Assembly: GCA_949775045.1 (NCBI GenBank)
Contig: OX459107.1
Span: 14,389,679 to 14,453,678 of the forward strand
Reading direction: 5' to 3'
Source of the DNA: Metridium senile
Lineage: Eukaryota > Cnidaria > Anthozoa > Actiniaria > Metridiidae
DNA: 64,000 bases
The notes beneath the pieces are model-generated. The model was not told where the DNA came from and made no database searches. It saw only the letters and a list, made by a program, of their open reading frames with translations. The position numbers and the translations under genes are program-made. Below are positions 1 through 12,273 of the stretch, in pieces; position 1 is the stretch's first letter; each line of letters starts with the position of its first letter.

Positions 1-1048
1 TCTGTTGGAGAGTATTTTTTTCAACTTTGCGAACCTTCAAGGAATTACCATCACCCATGCAATAAAATCTCTCTCCGATTATTGTCGATAAAACCCGTTT
101 TTAAAAGAGCGAAATGCTCACTGCTGAGTTGTAAGCGGGACGAGCAATTGTAATATTTTCTGATAAGCTGTGTTTCGCTGCAAAGAATATCAAGACCAAA
201 TTAACGATAATTAATTTAGGGAGATCAAAAATTCAAAGCGCCGCGGTTAACGAGGACCCTACCGTACGGTATATAGTTGTAATAACTTTTTTGAGATCAA
301 CTTTTCTATGTTACTTACTTGCTGCAGATTAACTGCGTAAAAGAGCAACCGAATTCCATTCGTCGAAATCTTGTTGGGAAAAGTAACCTTATTTTTAATA
401 AACTGAATAACTAAGTAACATTTGTTAACGTGGTCAACTCGGATAATGTTTGGTTTTTCAATTATCTTCTACAGCTAGGCTGAGTTTCACCAACGTTAAC
501 GTCAACCTAGCAGCATTTGCATTACTTTTTATTTCGAAATAAATGCTGGAATTCTAAAATTAAAACCCATGCAACAAATTGAAACATTGAAACATGTACA
601 GGAAAACCCCCGACTCCCTGATAAGCTCTGAAATAAACAAGACAGACAATGACTTCCATATTTAGATGAAGGGGACAGCTAGGTAGTTTCCTTATATGAA
701 CGAAGGGGACAGGGTAGTTTCCTTATATGGCGATGGCGCGTCATCAGTTTGCATCGAGGATCGTACGATGGCTTAGTATTTAGATCCTACCCTGTTAATA
801 TTTAGTACACGGGGAGATATAACTTTTGGGCTTCCTGTTTTAGCCGGCAGGGGACCGCGTTCCGCCATCAGACGATAGGACTGATAACTAGTATATTCAA
901 GATGGCCAGAAGGTTCGAAAATGAACATGCAAACGACAATAAATTCATGTAATTTTATTTATCCTAAAGTGAGTATGTTGTGTTTTATTTAGTCCACTAA
1001 CAAACATTGCTCACGACTCGAAGCAAAGAGTATCCTATAGCCCGTGAT
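1..1048. mobile_element. Right-hand part of a 1.4-kb inverted-repeat element (copy 1)
   Basis: This stretch has no gene. It is nearly identical to 19758-20814 and to the right part of the complete element at 59793-61165, and it ends with the same right terminus (CAGCCCGTGAT at about 1038-1048). The left terminus is outside the window. It lies directly upstream of nuclease copy 1, so it may supply upstream sequence to that gene; no promoter motif was identified. Confidence 0.55.
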
Positions 1049-1263
1049 TTAATAAACGTTATCAGGATTTAAAGCCACGCCAAGTGATTTTAGTCCTGAT
1101 AAATACGACCAGCGAGTTCATACCCTGCGAGCAGAGGTTCCTTAGATAATGATATCACCATTATCGTTATTATGATTCAATTATTCTTTTTCTCATCAGA
1201 CATTGCCCTTTTAAATGCAAAAAATTTTACAAAGCCTGTGCAATAATTGCTGTCATATGCATT

Positions 1264-4207
1264 GTGATGATCTACAAGGCGTCACCCCTCAAGGCTGCCA
1301 ACGACCCCTCATGGTACAACGTCCCCTCATGGTACAACGCCCCCTCATGGTACAACGCCTATGATGACGACATCAATAAGTGTTTGTTTGACAGATGGCC
1401 AGCCAATGTACTTGCGGGAAAGATCCAGTGTCCAGGCTCCCAGCTTTGTTACTCGGTCACAGAAACAGACCCGGCCCAGTTCGTTGTTTGTTATAACACA
1501 AAAACGCTGATACCTGATTTTACTGGCCACGTTGTTCAACCTAACATTGTCAAAGCTAAAGCTGACGAACGTCGCAACTGGCATAACGAAGCCGGCGATC
1601 ATTATGGTAAATCTTTGACGAATTTAAAGTTAATTCTATAAATTTAACTTTCAATTTTACTGATGGTGAACTTAAATTTCTTATAATATCTTAGCCTGCG
1701 TGGCGGCTCTAGGGTTTGGGGACAGAGGGGGAGGGAAGAGGGAAGAAGGGAGAGTCTTCCTTCCCTCCTTCTCCCCACCACCCCTCTCCTCCCCTCTCTC
1801 TCAAATCCCCAAGAGCCGCCACGCAGGCTAATTATATCTATGATTAATCGATGGTAGATTGAATGCAACAGAGTTCTAATACTGTGGCTGTTGATGTCCA
1901 TAGACTCTAGAAGTTTTATTAATACTCCACATCAATTCCATCAAGCTTAGTTTTTGCTGCCGCAGCGGAACGAGCCTGGAGCAAGCGAAGAAAGGCAGCG
2001 ATCCCATTTCAATCAAGTTAGAACACAGGCAGCCAATCAAATCACTTGTATTCAGTGGATTTTTTTAAATCATTTTTTTAATAAAATCTTACTAAACTTT
2101 GTCTGTAGTTTGTCTATTTTTATTTTCTCCCCCACAAGTAATATATTTAAATATACTAGTAAATATATTACTAGTGGGGGAGCTAAAAACCACCCAAAAC
2201 TTATTTATATACCACAACAATTACAGACAAAGTTTAGTAACATTTAAAAAATAAATAAATAACATAAAAAAAACTCAGTCTTGTTGTTAGAAGGGCATAA
2301 AAAAATCGAGATTTGTTTCGACCATAATGCAATGCGAGTGTCGCTATCCCACAATCCACCGTTCTTTCTACCACAATGCAACGCGTGCTTCGTCTTCGTT
2401 TATCAACTCGATAATGGACTTTTGTAATGCTTCGGATGGTCTTTAAAGACAAGTAATCTCAGAACCTTTATTCGAAATTATTTCCTTTACTTTGTCAAAA
2501 CATAAATATATAGAATTATTCATTGAAACTGTTTTAGAAGATATCTTTTTACAATAAACAGGCATTAAACTTATATATCCGTGTATTTATAGTTATCAAC
2601 GGTCATTTATTACTTTGCTTTGGTATGCGATTGAGCTTTCGCAATATGTGTTGCTCCTATTTTAATCCCGGGGATGCTCGTCGTATCTTTTTAATAGAGT
2701 TAAAAATCAGCGATTTGTTATCTTTTAGGAATTTTTGAAAATTAGCATTTTCACCGGTGCTGGACCGGAAACAAACGATGTGTTGGCTCGGTCATGTGGT
2801 TCGCATGGAAAATTTCATTTCATTCAATATGTGAAACATTTATCTTTGAATTTGTTTTTATGTAATAATATTTGTTGTGGCATCTCTTAGGGGATAAAAT
2901 TCATCCAGCCACAACCTTTTTAAAAGCGAAGGGAGAGGGCCCTGGAAATGAGGTTGGTACTCTGATAGATACCAATATTAAAATATTGGAATTCCAAAGT
3001 TTAAATTTAATACCCTAAAGGATACCGGATTCCTACCCCCGGGGTAAACCGTCTGGTCCGAAAGTTTGTTCTGCATGTAAACATGTGATTTATGAATTTA
3101 ATACTAGTCTAACTGACGTTTAATGTGTGCTGCCGCAGTTTTGTTTATAGTAGAATCAATTAGCAAGAAATAGAGTTGCTAGATCGAAATAGAGGTCCTA
3201 GAGCGAAATCCTCTAAAACCATAAATAAAAGCATATAAGCTTCAAAGAGAAGGACTGCTTTTACTGCGGTCTTTAAGACCATGAATCGGAAGTATTATAA
3301 ATGTACATTATCGAGTCGATGAAAGAAGACGAAGCACGAGTTGCATTGTGGTAGAAAGAATGCTGGATTGTGGGATAGTTAGCACGTATTGCATTGTGGT
3401 CGAAACAAATCTCGATTTTTCTGCCCTTCTACTAACTTGACTGAAATAGGATGAAATAGGATCGCTGCCTTGCTTCGCTCGCTCCAGGCTCGCTCCGCTG
3501 CGGCATGCAGCAATAAACATTTTGGGAAGTGAAAATGGATATGCTGCTGTGAAAATATTATGTACTGATTTATATTATCATAGCCTACAAATAACTTGAT
3601 GTATTTTTCTTCTTTTTAAGCCCCAAAACGACAATCCTCTGTAATTGATCATGACACTGGAGCAAATGGAGACTACGAAATTATAGAGCAAAAGGATCGT
3701 TACCCTAATTATGGGACTGAGAAAGAAGGAAAGCCGGAACAATTCTGCTCACGCGGTCATCTAACACCAAGCTCAGACTTTTCAACTTACAAAGAACGCA
3801 CATTGACACATATTAACACCAACGTTGCTCCTCAATGGCAGCTTTTCAATGGCGGCAACTGGGCAGGTGTTGAAACAGCAGTGAAACAATATGCCAAAAA
3901 TGTGCAACGCCAGTTGTACGTCTTCACAGGAACAGGTAGTTTTTACAATACTCCAGTACGTTCGAGTTCTTCGTTGCTCAGTCTAGCTTTTATGTCTCTT
4001 TCAGCCGGTTTTGGTGGTCTACTTAACGGAAACGTTATCGAAGTCATACTAAATAAAAGAGTTAAAGCTCCTAGATACTACTGGAAAGTGGTTTGTGATC
4101 CTGATGCTCCTCAGCCAATAGGAGCAGAGACGCTTGGCCAGTCCGTCCTAATAATGGCGGACAACAACATCGGGGACATCAGCAATGTAAAGATTGAAAG
4201 TGATTGA
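1264..4207 (+). CDS. DNA/RNA non-specific endonuclease (ENDOD1-like), copy 1, damaged
   Basis: Two exons: about 1264-1606 (donor GTAAAT at 1607) and 3621-4207 (acceptor TTCTTTTTAAG before 3621). The exons join in phase 1. Exon 2 carries the beta-beta-alpha-metal nuclease signature SRGHLTPSSDF (RGH codons 3752-3760) followed by NTNVAPQ and FNGGNW, the metal-binding asparagine region. The family cleaves DNA and RNA and is usually secreted or organellar. Three oddities are visible. The ATG of copy 3 is lost (ATGG became AAAG near 1236), so only a short start at 1264/1267 remains and the signal peptide is broken. A 15-bp unit encoding PSWYN is triplicated. A TGG-to-TGA change at 4205 truncates the protein, although the same frame stays open to a TAA at 4379-4381. 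A polyadenylation signal AATAAA lies at 4424. This copy may be non-functional. Confidence 0.7.
1691..1831. mobile_element. Foldback MITE in nuclease intron, copy 1
   Basis: Perfect inverted ends TTAGCCTGCGTGGCGGCTC flank a purine-rich then pyrimidine-rich centre that can itself pair. The same element sits at the same place in the two other nuclease copies, so it predates the duplication. It is noncoding. Confidence 0.8.
2089..2240. mobile_element. Nested foldback element, copy 1
   Basis: Outer inverted repeats TTACTAAACTTTGTCTGTA (2089) and its complement (ends 2240) enclose a second palindrome built from CTCCCCCAC and AGTAATATATTTA arms around 2130-2183. It lies in the nuclease intron and is shared with copies 2 and 3. 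Confidence 0.75.
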
Positions 4208-4439
4208 AAAAAAAACAAGAAACAGACAAAGAAGAAAGGGTTTGTGCAGCTGTACAGTTTGGAAGAGGCTAAGAAGATCTTCAACATAAGCGACTTTCAC
4301 CTTCCTCCACTAGGAACAGGTTGTAATCCCCAACACAAGGGCACTTTCTTGAATACGTGCCTAAACAAGTTTCTATCGTAATTGATGTCGAAATAATTCG
4401 ATGAATGATCAATATGATGACGAAATAAAATAAAAGGTG

Positions 4440-5165
4440 TGAACTCCATTCCATTCCATTCCATTCTATTCTATTCTATTCTATTCTATTCTATTCCATT
4501 CCATTCCATTCCATTCTATTCTATATTCTATTCTATTCTATTCTATTCTATTCCATTCCATTCCATTCTATTCTATATTCTATTCTATTCTATTCTATTC
4601 CATTCCATTCTATTCTATTCTATTCTATATTCTATTCTATTCTATTCTATTCTATTCTATTCTATTCCATTCCATTCCATTCTATTCTATTCTATTTTAT
4701 TCTATTTTATTCTATTCTATTCTATTCTATTCTATTCTATTCTATTCTATTCTATTCTATTCTATATTCTATTCTATTCTATTCTATATTCTATTCTATT
4801 CTATTCTATATTCTATTCTATTCTGTATTCTATTCTATTCTATTCTATTCTATTCTATATTCTATTCTATTCTATTCTATATTCTATTCTATTCTATATT
4901 CTATTCTATTCTATATTCTATTCTATTCTATATTCTATTCTATTCTATATTCTATTCTATTCTATTCTATATTCTATTCTATTCTATTCTATTCTATTCT
5001 ATTCTATTCTATTCTATTCTATTCTATTCTATTCTATTCTATTCTATTCTATTCTATTCTATTCTATTCTATTCTATTCTATTCTATTCTATTCTATTCT
5101 ATTCTATTCTATTCTATTCTATTCTATTCTATTCTATTCTATTCTATTCTATTCTATTCTATATT
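4440..5165. repeat. (ATTCT)n pentanucleotide array, about 725 bp
   Basis: Tandem ATTCT/ATTCC/ATATTCT units start immediately after the polyadenylation region of nuclease copy 1. The long open frame through it is an artefact of the 5-bp period. The copy 2 counterpart is shorter. Confidence 0.97.
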
Positions 5166-5429
5166 CTATTTGCACTGTTCCACTCCAGTGCTATCCGCTA
5201 AATTGTATAAACAATGCAATTAGACAGGTTTTGTTCTATGGTTAAATGACATGCACTCAGTCACACCAGTAAAAATACAATGAAAAATATTCATGGTTAC
5301 GACAAAATATTCTTTAAGTCTACATGTGCTACAGAAATATTATTTGCCTCCAAATATGTACTTCCTATGTCAGCGCACAAAACATTTTGGTTTTATACAT
5401 TCGCTTCCACTTAAAATACCAAAGCTAAA

Positions 5430-5860
5430 AGAGCTATAACAAACGGCGAAACACATTCACTTTCATTTCAAACAACAGAAAATTATTACAAACAGCGAAA
5501 CATATTATATTCGCTTTAGCGAGACACACTCGCAGCTAACCTGATATTCCGCGAAACACATTCGCTTGTACTTCAAACAGGAAAATTCTAAACGAGCAGC
5601 GAAACACATTCGCTTCAGCGAGACACACTCGCAGCTAACATTCAGCGAAACACATTCGCTTGTACTTCAAACACAAAAATTCTAAACGAGTAGCGAAACA
5701 CATTCGCTTCAGCGAGACACAGTCGCAGCTGACCTAAAACTCAGCGAAGCACATTCGCTTGCAAACAGAAAAAAATTCTAAACGAGTAGCGAAACACACT
5801 CGCTTCAGCGAGACACACTCGCAGCTAGAATATTCGGCGTAATACATTCGCTTCCACTTC
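5430..5860. repeat. Minisatellite of short hairpins, copy 1
   Basis: Tandem units of roughly 95 bp are each built from short palindromes such as GCGAAACACATTCGC and GCGAGACACACTCGC, separated by a spacer like TTGTACTTCAAACA. There are about four units. Both palindromes are 5-bp-stem hairpins with a 5-base loop. No gene is present. Confidence 0.8.
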
Positions 5861-6002
5861 AAGCCAGTCAAATACACGGTACACTAAACTCTAGGTCAAC
5901 TTTAGGTCAGAAAAAGCATTTTTTTTATATATATGACCAGAGGGACCAATGGTGGATAACAATCCACGGCACCGCCGCAAGGACCGAGCACAAAGGGTAT
6001 TA

Positions 6003-6199
6003 GACCCCGTCTACACGGATCCGGATACTTTTGAAACCGCATACTTTTTGATGCGAATCGGCCTATCGTCCACACGAATCCAGTGAATCCGGTCACCGAA
6101 ACCGCATACTTTTACTTGAATCCTCCGGATACGCGGATTCGTGTGGACGCAAATATTTCTATGCGGTTTCAGCCGGATCGGATTCGTGTAGACGAGGCC
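6003..6199. mobile_element. MITE with GTCTACACG termini, copy 1
   Basis: The ends read GACCCCGTCTACACG and, on the other strand, GGCCTCGTCTACACG. The same element is present inverted at 32123-32321, and a truncated end lies at 7124-7155. Relative to the duplicated locus at 26083, the sequence from about 6003 to 7024 is extra, so this element marks the left edge of a 1-kb insertion. Confidence 0.8.
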
Positions 6200-6299
6200 T
6201 TATAATTAGTTATTACATGATTACATCGGTTTTCATTGTTACTTTTAGGACTTTATATCGCGTATTACCCTGTTCATTATCAATTCAAGGGCTTTATAC

Positions 6300-6410
6300 A
6301 GATATTGCCCCCATTTGAGGGCAATATCTATATATTGCCCTTGAATACTAATGTATATTGCCCTTGAATACTAATGTATATTGCCCTTGAATACCAATGA
6401 CCTAATCCCT
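6300..6410. repeat. Short tandem repeat of ATATTGCCCTTGAATACTA
   Basis: Three direct copies of a 22-23-bp unit containing ATTGCCCTTGAATAC follow an inverted pair of ATTGCCC and GGGCAAT. It is noncoding. Confidence 0.7.
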
Positions 6411-6519
6411 ATATTATCCTTGTCATTTCTGTTCTTTTTCAACTTTATATGTAACGTTAAACTCAGAAATTTTCTAGTTGCGAACATTTAACGGATAAAA
6501 AATCATCTGATAGGAGTGA

Positions 6520-6600
6520 CCCTTTCGAGGATCGAACCCCGAACCCTTTGCTTACAAATCCTGACCCTAACACTTTATGCTAACTGTCCGATCGATGTCA
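6520..6600 (-). repeat. tRNA-derived SINE head or tRNA pseudogene
   Basis: On the minus strand there is a good B box (GGTTCGATCC) about 45 bases after a degenerate A-box-like stretch (TTAGCATAAAGTG). The arms do not pair well enough for a working tRNA. A SINE head is the likeliest explanation. Confidence 0.4.
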
Positions 6601-8678
6601 GTTGGTGAGAAGAAAACGTATTCATTTGTTCGTTACAGTTCATTAGTATTGTAGTGTACAACAAAACTAAAAGCCCATTGTTTGGATTGTATTCTCATGG
6701 GAAACCAAAAAAATAATCAGCTTAATGATGCCCTTTGGGACATGAAGTTGTGTGAAAACCTATTCAATCATGTAATAAGTCATGCACTAAAAATAAAAAC
6801 AAACAATTCAAGAATCTTCTGAAGAATATATTTGTCGTCTTGAAAACGACTTGCATCGATAAAAGTATATGGCGTAAAAACCCAAATGTTGCATACAAAA
6901 TTTAAAAATACAAATGCCTTTTTGGAAAACCTCTGTAAATCATGTAATAAGTCAGATAAATACCTCGAACGTCGGCAATAAGCCTTTATACGGCTTATTG
7001 CCTCCGTTCTCGTTATTTATCTCTTACATAACCCCGGACTTGTTAGCCAACAAAGGATTCCAGCATATAAAAAGGCCAGTATATCATGAAGACTGGTGAA
7101 CTGTAAACACTATGCATCAAATGAGGCCTCGTCTACACGAATCCGATCCGGATAATTAATTAATTACAGTTCGTTGCATTACAAAAATTACAACAGGATG
7201 GTAGCAGGGGAAAACTTAATTCCCATTCTAAGGCTGCCATCCAAAATAAGTAAATAAATAAATAAATGTTCATAAAATTAGATTACAGTACAAATACATA
7301 TATAAAGAATATATATATATAAAGAAATACAATTCTGAATATATAGGGTACACAAAAACTTTTCTAAAAATATTAGTGAGGAATATATTAATGATTCTAT
7401 GTATTTTGCTTACAAATAGGTATGTTTTAATGTTAAAGAAAAATCATATTAATAAAGATGTTATAAAAGACAAATTTATACTGATGCTCTTTGTGTTTAC
7501 TTGTTGCTTAAAATTACAGTAAACCTAAGTTGCGAGGTGTCTCTGTAAGAGAATCACTAGAGCGCTGGATTAGATTTATTTCTAAGAATTATACTTTATT
7601 TTAAGGTGTTTCGTAGTACGTAGAACCACAATTCCCAGTTTCATTTAGAGAAATTATCAATTTTCCTTGTCTGAACAAGATGTCTTTTGCACCAGAAACA
7701 AAACATAGATAGAAGTTTTGATTAAAACATGTTTTCAGAATCTTTAATTATTAAAATGATTTTTCTTTAACAATAAAACATACCTATTTGTAAGCAAAAT
7801 ACATAGAATCATTAATATACCGCCATTTGTTTTGATCAAAATCAAAATACCAGACTCATCTCACACTCGTCTTCAGTGAAAGAACACTTCAACCAGAGTT
7901 ACACTGGCGAAAGGGTTATTCGAAAGCTCAACCAAGTCGTCAGGGACGTGCCATACAGTAATAAGCAGGTTCAAATCTAGAAACTCATCCCATCCACAAA
8001 AGTGGCAATAAAAGTGCCCTGGAGTCAACGCTAAGCTCCGAGAGATTAGCCATCAATAATCCACTCTACAAGTACGCATAGGTATTCATCAACTTGTGGA
8101 AAGCTCAGTCTTACTCTACAAGTGATTAAAGACGTCAAGAAAAGTCTACGACAGAATACTAAAAATACCGTCTGCGAGTATTAAAATGAGACAAACCTAA
8201 TACTGTACTGTGTAAAGGCCTACTACGTTGTTTAATAACTAATTTCTTGTTGGTTAGCCTTTTAAATTACTATATATATACTTAAATTGTATTATAATCT
8301 TCAATTTAGTCGTAAATTAGCCTATGTTTTTCAGAGTTTCGTGCATAGTTATAGGAAATAATTATTTTAATAAAGCTAAACTACTTGATAATGACATCTA
8401 GATGATGTCGAAACGTTGTATCCTCGCGTTTGTCTTCATTCTCAATTTTATAACAAAGTCTAAACTTATTAAAGCTATATATGAAGAAAAAAGCGTGGTT
8501 GTTTTGGGGTTGGGGCGCAAGGGACCCACTGCAGATTACAAAAGAGGGCGGCTAACGTTTCGCAATGTCTGAACTGTGTCCAGGATCTGGTAAATATTAA
8601 ACTGGCCACGTCGGTCTTGAATTTCATTGGAAGACCGAGCACGTGTAGCCTGCTGCGCACACTCTTTTTTGTGCTCAC
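6601..8678. other. Noncoding repeat-derived stretch
   Basis: No gene was recognised. 7026-7125 matches the duplicated locus at 26089-26185. 7124-7155 is a truncated GTCTACACG MITE end. A stretch beginning near 7160 (TTAATTACAGTTCGTTGCAT) recurs at 27570. 7300-7480 and 7720-7810 contain inverted AT-rich segments around CATACCTATTTGTAAGC. A hammerhead-like hairpin lies at 8383-8420. Confidence 0.6.
8383..8420 (+). ncRNA. Degenerate hammerhead-like motif (Penelope-type end?)
   Basis: TTGATAA is followed by a perfect 6-bp hairpin (GACATC/GATGTC, 8393-8409) and then GAAACG. This order mimics the hammerhead core CTGATGA - helix II - GAAA found in Penelope-like elements. The first core box is mutated, so activity is doubtful. 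Confidence 0.25.
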
Positions 8679-8773
8679 AACCTCGTTCCCAGGGCTCTCT
8701 TCCTTCGCTTTTGGGTGAGGCCTTTTCCCGCCCCACCCAAAAACGAAGAGAGAGGGCCCTGGGAACGAAATTG
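8679..8773. mobile_element. Short foldback MITE (AACCTCGTTCCCAGGG type)
   Basis: The arms AACCTCGTTCCCAGGGCTCT and its complement (CCCTGGGAACGAAATT at the far end) surround a GC-rich middle. A fragment of the same family appears near 2925-2955 and 22690. It is noncoding. Confidence 0.75.
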
Positions 8774-9227
8774 TTGGGCTCAAAATATTCGACAAAAAAA
8801 GTAAAAGTCTGCACCGCAGGCTAGAGCACGAGGTTTTTAAGTTGTTTACTTTACTTTTACTTTATCACGCCCATTTTCTTTTGGTTTCAAAGGTTTTGGA
8901 ATGCATTCATGATTATATCATTTGTTACAAACAGATTGCTTTATTCATCTGTGTATCATTACTGGATGACTGTTGCACAATAGAGTATTTGAGTGGTTTT
9001 CATTAAACCGTGCTGAACACGCTTTAGAGTACTAGCACTATTACTCTTTGGTTCTTTTGTACTTTATTGTCTCTACATCACAATTGAGATCTATTACACT
9101 CTAATGATTACTTTTTATTGACGTATTTTGTAATATACACTGAAATACAAATAAAAAAATAAAAAAACCTGGTTTCTTTCTTTGAGTTTTTAGTAATTTT
9201 AACAATCGGGTTTTTTTTTTTTTTTTT

Positions 9228-9580
9228 TTGTGGGGGGAGGGGGGGGGGGGAACCCGTTACTGGAGATCCTCTCTGCGGGTTTTCCCTGCCCAACGTAGTT
9301 TGGCGAATTTTGTAAATAAAAAAATAAATAAAAGTGAAATGCAAGAAATACTACATACACTCTTCGACACCGCGCGAGTTGTCAGCAAATCGCGTGCGAA
9401 AAGCCACAGGAATCCCATCCGCGCGCATTCAAACAAATACACCACAGGAAGACCGCCCGCGCGCTCAAAGAATAACAAAAAGCTTTTGTTCAATATGGCG
9501 CGAGGCGCGCGTTAAAAAGTGATTTATATTCGCTTTCAAAAATTCCAAAGATCGAGTAGTTGGGATGCCTGTGGCTTGGC
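9228..9580. mobile_element. Degenerate copy of the CCACAGGAATCCC MITE family
   Basis: A poly-T/poly-G tract is followed by sequence sharing GCCACAGGAATCCCATCC, the CACCACAGGA motif and a GGCGCGCGTTAAAAA block with the elements at 40959 and 62360. It ends near a mutated terminus (GTAGTTGGGATGCCTGTGG). Both ends are eroded. Confidence 0.5.
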
Positions 9581-11190
9581 AGTTGAGTTATGACCCAAAA
9601 TATGAAAAGAAGAAAACCTAGCTCAGGAAAATAAACAAGCACCGATAAAGTAGCTGATCAATGAGTTCCATTTGTCGCCGGATCAGATAGAATATACTGA
9701 AAATTGTCGCATTTTTTTAAATTACGTCATTAAAAGATGTACCTTTTAACAAATAATCCCAGTGAAGTTAACAAGTTCTCTAAGTTGTGCAGTGAGTGAC
9801 TTGAGGCTGATTCAAGCTAACTTATCACCTTGAGATGACACAAGATTTAGTAGTTCTGATGATTTCGCCACATAAGCTCTTCTCCTGATTTACTGAGCTT
9901 TTGACCTCTTTCAGTCTTACATAATTGATCACTGACGAGCTAATTACACCTGAAATATTAAACAACATGATCATTGCCTTGATTTAGGCTTGCTATGGTA
10001 TTTTTGCAATTAACAGGGTTCGTGCTGATGTCAGTAGACAAAATCTAAGGAGTTTTCAAAAGAACAACTATATATGTATATATAACATACCACACATTAC
10101 TACTGAATTGTTGAAGTGTCACCCCTGAAGTTTGATGTCTTGTTTGTAAACTAGCAATTTGTCAGCTGTCAAACAAAATACTAGGAACATTTTCATTATC
10201 CTCCACTTTTCATGTCATTCCGCCACCACTGGAAACAATGAATTTTTTACAATTTTTTAAAAGTAGAAGTGGCCTTTTTATAACTACCATCGTACAATAA
10301 ACTATTATTTCATTATACCATTTTGTACTCGCAACATTTCACTTGCATGATGTAACAACTAGTATTGTAATATAGTGATTATTTTTTTATTTTTGTGAAT
10401 ATTTTAAAATGTTTTTTTAAACATCAATTAACCAATTTATTTGTTCACATTTTCCTAATAGCCGTCTCAGCATAGCTTTGTTTAATATGAAACATTTTTA
10501 ATGCTGTTTTCCAAGTTGTTTTTAGAGGCAATGTAGGAAATAAGAGACAATGAATCAAAACACCAAGCTGGCTAAGATGGTCTAAGATGTCTAAAATAAA
10601 AGCCTCTGACTCTGGTGTCTCCTTAAAGCGTTATCTGTTTGCTCATTTATATATGACTTACTGTTTTTGCTTCAGGCTAGTGTCTATGTATTTAGCCCAT
10701 CGAGTGCACGCTAGAAGAGCGTCTAGTTTGTATATTAATCTCACGTGCAAGCATTAGCCTGCGTGCAGCCGGTTTAATTACCCTTAATAACCGTCTGCGA
10801 AAGTTCGCCAGATATCGTGTTCTCTGTGACCCGATATAAGAAGCGATTTCTGATTGGCTCTCGCTCGGATCAATTCTTACGCGAACTCTGATTGGTCAAC
10901 GGCACGGCATAATCTCTTCCGGTTGCGATGTTTTCGTTGCTACATACACGTGAGTTTGACCATGTTGACAGCTAGAGTAAAGACATGATCTAAATATATT
11001 ACTATAAGTGTATTTACCACAGGGAGCCCGGCTTTATGTCGCTTTTATATGAAATAAATTATACAATGAAATAAAATATATTGTAATCATGAGAGCCTTT
11101 GGATTTCCTGTGCTGTATTTATTCCTTAGAGTTTCCGGTAATGGATTAGCGTTACCGACCTGTGTGTGCCGTTGGTAACTTGACGGGTGT
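9581..11190. other. Noncoding, nothing recognised
   Basis: No open frame with family resemblance was found. At 10756 a stretch starting TTAGCCTGCGTGCAGCC resembles the terminus of a common short element, but no matching opposite end was found. Confidence 0.5.
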
Positions 11191-11204
11191 GTCTATAATG
11201 CGGA

Positions 11205-11400
11205 CGCGGACGATCCGCGGCGGATGGCGGACGGCGGACGGCGGACGGCGGCCGGCGGACGAGAAAAAATGAAAAAATGAAAAAAAAAAAAATGAAAAAA
11301 AATGAAAAAAAATAAATAAATATGAAAATAAAAAAATAATATTAATAAAAAAATAATAATAAAAAAGTAATAAATAAAAAAAAAATTAATGTAAAAATAT
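11205..11400. repeat. GGCGGAC microsatellite followed by A-rich tract
   Basis: About 11210-11262 is a (GGCGGAC)n-like run and 11263-11400 is (A)n with ATGA and ATAAT interruptions. The GC step is abrupt against the AT-rich surroundings. Confidence 0.8.
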
Positions 11401-12273
11401 CCTGAATTGAACCATTCTAAAAACAAAACAAAACGAAACGATCTAGGTTTACCTTCATTGTTTTTTGTTTTTGATCTTCTAACCGCTGAATAACGGCCTG
11501 AATGTAATAAGTGAATCGCAGCAATTTACCGATACTGTACTCAAACGGCGTACGCTGTGTTGCCATGAATCTTTATCTTTATAGGGGCTGCTTAGGTTTC
11601 CAAGGGTTTTGTAAGCTCTCTTTAAGTAAAAATTCATCCGTACGTTCATCCGTACTTCAAAACCAATATCTGCAGACAACGTTCTCGTACTGTGGCGCGC
11701 GCCATTCAGTTTAAAAACACAGGAACCCGAAAACACGCGCACGTAAGCCAATCTAAATTTGGCGCTTTTTCAGGTCACCCGAATACAGTCACTATTATGT
11801 TATAGTTTATTGTATTTAAGTCAAGCAAAACCACATTGAAATACTGACAACTACTAGTTAAGTTTATTTATTATTATGTTTACAATATTGTACAATACTA
11901 ACTTCGATTTTTTGTGTTGACGAACTTCGATTCTTTTGTAATTTTCTATGATTTTTTATTCTATTATTGTGTTGTATTTTTTGTTCACCTATATATATAT
12001 ATATTGTTGCTATATCCCAAACTTGGATTTTTTTTGTACTGATATCGTAGATAAATACGAAAGGTCAGCTATATCTCAAACGTGTCTTGAAGTTGTCAAA
12101 ATCAAATTAAAAGTTTACGAGCGAATCATTCGGCCCCATTCGCACTAGCAAATTGTGTTTGTTTTAACAGAAAAATCTGTAATCGACGAGGTAGGACAAG
12201 TGCGAATTATATTTTTTGTATTGGGACAAAATTTGGAATCGCTGCCAACCAAACTTCAAATACGCTGGTGTCC
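11401..12273. other. Noncoding, nothing recognised
   Basis: AT-rich sequence with scattered small frames, none with a recognisable domain. 11479-11751 (minus) is the longest and is not supported by splice context or repeat structure. Confidence 0.4.

Noticed and set aside
4439..5245. Long open frame over the ATTCT array (also 24221-24730)
   Set aside because: A 5-bp period without stops opens all frames. The residues only reflect the repeat.
5430..5860. CRISPR-like repeat-spacer array
   Set aside because: The genome is eukaryotic, the spacers are repeated and not unique, and there are no cas genes.
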